Shown here: in pieces, positions 60,301-64,000 of the stretch
Position numbering within the stretch: position 1 is the first letter of the stretch
Layout of the letters: the number at the start of each line of letters is the position of its first letter
Origin: Stomorhina lunata
Lineage: Eukaryota > Arthropoda > Insecta > Diptera > Rhiniidae
Direction of reading: 5' to 3'
Length of the DNA: 64,000 nucleotides
Assembly (NCBI GenBank): GCA_933228675.1
Contig: OW121744.1
Span: 20,015,111-20,079,110 of the forward strand
Program-made: the position numbers and the translations under genes
The notes under the pieces: model-generated
What the model was told of the DNA's origin: nothing
Databases searched by the model: none
Seen by the model: only the letters and a program-made list of their open reading frames with translations

Positions 60301-63275
60301 TGAAAAATTTCCTATAAAAATAGGAATTTTTTGAAAAATTTCCTATAAAAATAGGAAATTTTTAAAAAATTTCCTATAAAAATAGGAAATTTTTGAAAAA
60401 TTACCTATAAAAATAGGAAATTTTTGAAAAATTACCTATAAAAATAGGAAATTTTTGAAAAATTTCCTATAAAAATAGGAAATTTTTGAAAAATTTCCTA
60501 TTTATAGGAAATTTTTGAAAAATTACCTATAAAAATAGGAAATTTTTGAAAAATTTCCTATAAAAATAGGAAATTTTTGAAAAATTTCCTATAAAAATAG
60601 GAAATTTTTGAAAAATTTCCTATAAAAATAGGAAATTTTTGAAAAATTTCCTATAAAAATAGGAAATTTTTGAAAAATTTCCTATAAAAATAGGAAATTT
60701 TTGAAAAATTTCCTATAAAAATAGGAAATTTTTGAAAAATTTCCTATAAAAATAGGAAATTTTTGAAAAATTTCCTATAAAAATAGGAAATTTTTGAAAA
60801 ATTTCCTATAAAAATAGGAAATTTTTGAAAAATTTCCTATAAAAATAGGAAATTTTTGAAAAATTTCCTATAAAAATAGGAAATTTTTGAAAAATTTCCT
60901 ATAAAAATAGGAAATTTTTGAAAAATTTCCTATAAAAATAGGAAATTTTTGAAAAATTTCCTATAAAAATAGGAAATTTTTGAAAAATTTCCTATAAAAA
61001 TAGGAAATTTTTGAAAAATTTCCTATAAAAATAGGAAATTTTTGAAAAATTTCCTATAAAAATAGGAAATTTTTGAAAAATTTCCTATAAAAATAGGAAA
61101 TTTTTGAAAAATTTCCTATAAAAATAGGAAATTTTTGAAAAATTTCCTATAAAAATAGGAAATTTTTGAAAAATTTCCTATAAAAATAGGAAATTTTTGA
61201 AAAATTTCCTATAAAAATAGGAAATTTTTGAAAAATTTCCTATAAAAATAGGAAATTTTTGAAAAATTTCCTATAAAAATAGGAAATTTTTGAAAAATTT
61301 CCTATAAAAATAGGAAATTTTTGAAAAATTTCCTATAAAAATAGGAAATTTTTGAAAAATTTCCTATAAAAATAGGAAATTTTTGAAAAATTTCCTATAA
61401 AAATAGGAAATTTTTGAAAAATTTCCTATAAAAATAGGAAATTTTTGAAAAATTTCCTATAAAAATAGGAAATTTTTGAAAAATTTCCTATAAAAATAGG
61501 AAATTTTTGAAAAATTTCCTATAAAAATAGGAAATTTTTGAAAAATTTCCTATAAAAATAGGAAATTTTTGAAAAATTTCCTATAAAAATAGGAAATTTT
61601 TGAATAATTTCCTATAAAAATAGGAAATTTTTGAAAAATTTCCTATAAAAATAGGAAATTTTTGAAAAATTTCCTATAAAAATAGGAAATTTTTGAAAAA
61701 TTTCCTATAAAAATAGGAAATTTTTGAAAAATTTCCTATAAAAATAGGAAATTTTTGAAAAATTTCCTATAAAAATAGGAAATTTTTGAAAAATTTCCTA
61801 TAAAAATAGGAAATTTTTGAAAAATTTTCTATAAAAATAGGAAATTTTTGAAAAATTTCCTATAAAAATAGGAAATTTTTGAAAAATTTCCTATAAAAAT
61901 AGGAAATTTTTGAAAAATTTCCTATAAAAATAGGAAATTTTTGAAAAATTTCCTATAAAAATAGGAAATTTTTGAAAAATTTCCTATAAAAATAGGAAAT
62001 TTTTGAAAAATTTCCTGTAAAAATAGGAAATTTTTGAAAAATTTCCTATAAAAATAGGAAATTTTTGAAAAATTTCCTATAAAAATAGGAAATTTTTGAA
62101 AAATTTCCTATAAAAATAGGAAATTTTTGAAAAATTTCCTATAAAAATAGGAAATTTTTGAAAAATTTCCTATAAAAATAGGAAATTTTTAAAAAATTTC
62201 GTATAAAAATAGGAAATTTTTGAAAAATTTCGTACAAAAATAGGAAATTTTTGAAAAATTTCCTATAAAAATAGGAAATTTTTGAAAAATTTCCTATAAA
62301 AATAGGAAATTTTTGAAAAATTTCCTATAAAAATAGGAAATTTTTGAAAAATTTCCTATAAAAATAGGAAATTTTTGAAAAATTTCCTATAAAAATAGGA
62401 AATTTTTGAAAAATTTCCCATAAAAATAGGAAATTTTTGAAAAATTTCCTATAAAAATAGGAAATTTTTGAAAAATTTCCTATAAAAATAGGAAATTTTT
62501 GAAAAATTTCCTATAAAAATAGGAAATTTTTGCAAAATTTCCTATAAAAATAAGAAATTTTTGAAAAATTTCCTATAAAAATAGGAATATTTTGAAAAAT
62601 TTCCTATAAAAATAGGAATATTTTGAAAAATTTCCTATAAAAATAGGAATATTTTGAAAAATTTCCTATAAAAATAGGAAATTTTTGAAAAATTTCCTAT
62701 AAACATAGGAAATTTTTGAAAAATTTCCTATAAAAATAGGAAATTTTTGAAAAACTTCCTATAAAAATAGGAAATTTTTGAAAAACTTCCTATAAAAATA
62801 GGAAATTTTTGAAAAATTTCCTATAAAAATAGGAAATTTTTGAAAAATTTCCTATAAAAATAGGAAATTTTTGAAAAATTTCCTATAAAAATAGGAAATT
62901 TTTGAAAAATTTCCTATAAAAATAGGAAATTTTTGAAAAATTTCCTATAAAAATAGGAAATTTTTGAAAAATTTCCTATAAAAATTTCCTATAAAAATAG
63001 GAAATTTTTGAAAAATTTCCTATAAAAATAGGAAATTTTTGAAAAATTTCCTATAAAAATAGGAAATTTTTGAAAAATTTCCTATAAAAATAGGAAATTA
63101 TTGAAAAATTTCCTATAAAAATAGGAAATTATTGAAAAATTTCCTATAAAAATAGGAAATTTTTGAAAAATTTCCTATAAAAATAGGAAATTTTTGAAAA
63201 ATTTCCTATAAAAATAGGAAATTTTTGAAAAATTTCCTATAAAAAGGAAATTTTTGAAAAATTTCCTATAATAGA
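54341..63275 (+). repeat. Long homogeneous family-B 31-bp array
   Basis: About 285 copies of the unit with arms GGAAATTTTT, central G and AAAAATTTCC, and linker TATAAAAATA. The left edge (54341-54770) is irregular and contains a duplicated degenerate block (AAAAATGGA and AATAACAGGAAATTT at about 54400 and again at about 54640). The right end stops sharply at 63275 against unique DNA. Rare marker monomers repeat in order about 3.15-3.27 kb apart, showing a very long higher-order repeat. Each unit could form a hairpin with 10-bp arms. Because 31 is not a multiple of three, long open frames are absent. Confidence 0.97.
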
Positions 63276-63610
63276 AATAGATATAATTAACCTCTGTTAA
63301 ATGTTAAACATTTATATTTTAGTTGTATTAAATTTCACACCTGCTTTTAAGTCTTTTTAGTTAATAAATGATAAAGGGACAATCGTTTAATACAGAAATT
63401 TTAATTTAAATATTTATTGATAGAAAATAAAAAAAAGAAAACAAGGAAATTATTTTACAAAACAACAAAATTTACAAACCGAGAATTTGTATAAAAAAGG
63501 AAAAGACAACAACAATAAAATGTGTACAAAAACAATCAATAATAATTACGACATTTAACATTTAATATAAATGTCCTTGAATTGTTGCTGTAAAACACTA
63601 AAAACAACCA

Positions 63611-63655
63611 AAGAGAGAGAGAGTGGAGCGGTAGAATGAGAGAGAGACAGAGACA
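63611..63655 (+). repeat. (GA)n-rich simple repeat
   Basis: AGAGAGAGAGAGTGG and GAGAGAGAGACAGAGAC tracts. The complement is CT-rich. Such GAGA tracts can bind GAGA-factor-type proteins in flies, but nothing here shows that it does. Confidence 0.85.
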
Positions 63656-63880
63656 AATTGTTAAAGCAAAAAGTAACAACAAGTATAAAAAAGTACTCAT
63701 TCATATAGTCACGCATACAAAGGGAGAATATACATACATATTCATACAAACACATTTAGAAATATCTGGGTGTAAATACAGAAAATGTTTATATTCAGCG
63801 CAAATATCCTGACTTGAAAAGCTGATAGAAGGCTAAGGAAATAGATGGACAGATTACTAGGGTTTGCCGTCTCAAAAGTT

Positions 63881-63960
63881 ATTAGATATAGACTGAGTTC
63901 TAGACTAAGCCATAGTCTAAGACATAGACTAATACATAATCAAAATTATGTCTTAATCTT
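63881..63960 (-). repeat. Reversed remnant of the 12-bp satellite
   Basis: TAGACTAAGCCATAGTC followed by TAAGACATAGACTAATACAT is the complement of GTCTTAGTCTAT units with substitutions; ATGTCTTAATCTTAA follows in forward sense. Three to five diverged monomers lie about 28.7 kb from array 2, in opposite orientation. Confidence 0.75.
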
Positions 63961-64000
63961 AAAATGGGACATGTTCTAATTTTAATTCTTTCTTTTTCTG

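Larger units (their letters stand above)
63276..64000. other. Single-copy right-hand flank
   Basis: A/T-rich unique sequence with a GAGA tract (63611-63655) that shapes a spurious minus-strand open frame (63555-63755). Near the end are reversed copies of the 12-bp satellite. No gene is supported. Confidence 0.5.

Noticed and set aside
63555..63755. 66-codon minus-strand open frame
   Set aside because: Its SLSLSHS-type stretch comes from the GA/CT simple repeat.

Overview
This window looks like nuclear DNA of a fly, probably a calyptrate dipteran such as a blowfly or house-fly relative. The evidence is the extreme A+T content, the absence of dense bacterial-style genes, a dispersed element resembling the dipteran mini-me/DINE group, a hAT-type non-autonomous transposon, and one spliced-looking exon with a CAA/CAG-rich leader. 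Species and chromosome cannot be read from the sequence.

About two thirds of the window is tandem repeat. Most of it belongs to a set of related 30-31 bp satellites built from short A- and T-tracts around a dyad. They are an AGTACT-centred family (1-415, 2.6-5.9 kb); a GGAAATTTTT/AAAAATTTCC family, called family B here (7.5-10.1, 11.7-13.6, 15.8-17.5, 20.9-23.4, 50.6-51.4 and 54.3-63.3 kb); and several CTATAG-centred families (13.6-14.1, 17.5-19.25, 24.5-26.8, 35.6-38.3, 39.8-45.4 and 51.4-53.4 kb). An unrelated 12-bp satellite (GTCTTAGTCTAT) forms two arrays at 28.6-31.8 and 32.9-35.1 kb. Some arrays are almost perfectly homogeneous with higher-order repeats; others are old and scrambled. 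Orientation switches and palindromes recur.

Between the arrays lie A/T-rich single-copy islands of 0.3-1.8 kb. The best gene evidence is on the minus strand at 10326-11570. A good 3' splice site is followed by a long CAA/CAG-rich leader, an ATG in good context after an in-frame stop, 14 codons, and a consensus 5' splice site. I read this as an internal exon holding the translation start of an unidentified gene whose introns contain the satellites on both sides. No other coding exon is convincing, and no tRNA, rRNA or CRISPR was seen.

Mobile DNA: a 1135-bp hAT-like element (48006-49140) has 15-bp terminal inverted repeats and an 8-bp near-identical target duplication. A mini-me/DINE-like element (46290-46912) has a perfect 8-bp hairpin, sub-terminal inverted repeats and a GTCY-type microsatellite. 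Degenerate relatives lie near 1.7, 27.9 and 46.9 kb. A 132-bp tandem repeat sits at 1951-2545, interrupted by a 33-bp insert that also occurs inside the hAT-like element.

Most long open frames in the window are satellite translations, open because 12 and 30 bp are multiples of three or because stop-poor A/T monomers drift. They should not be annotated as proteins. No new enzymatic or defence system was found. The interest lies in the satellite architecture.
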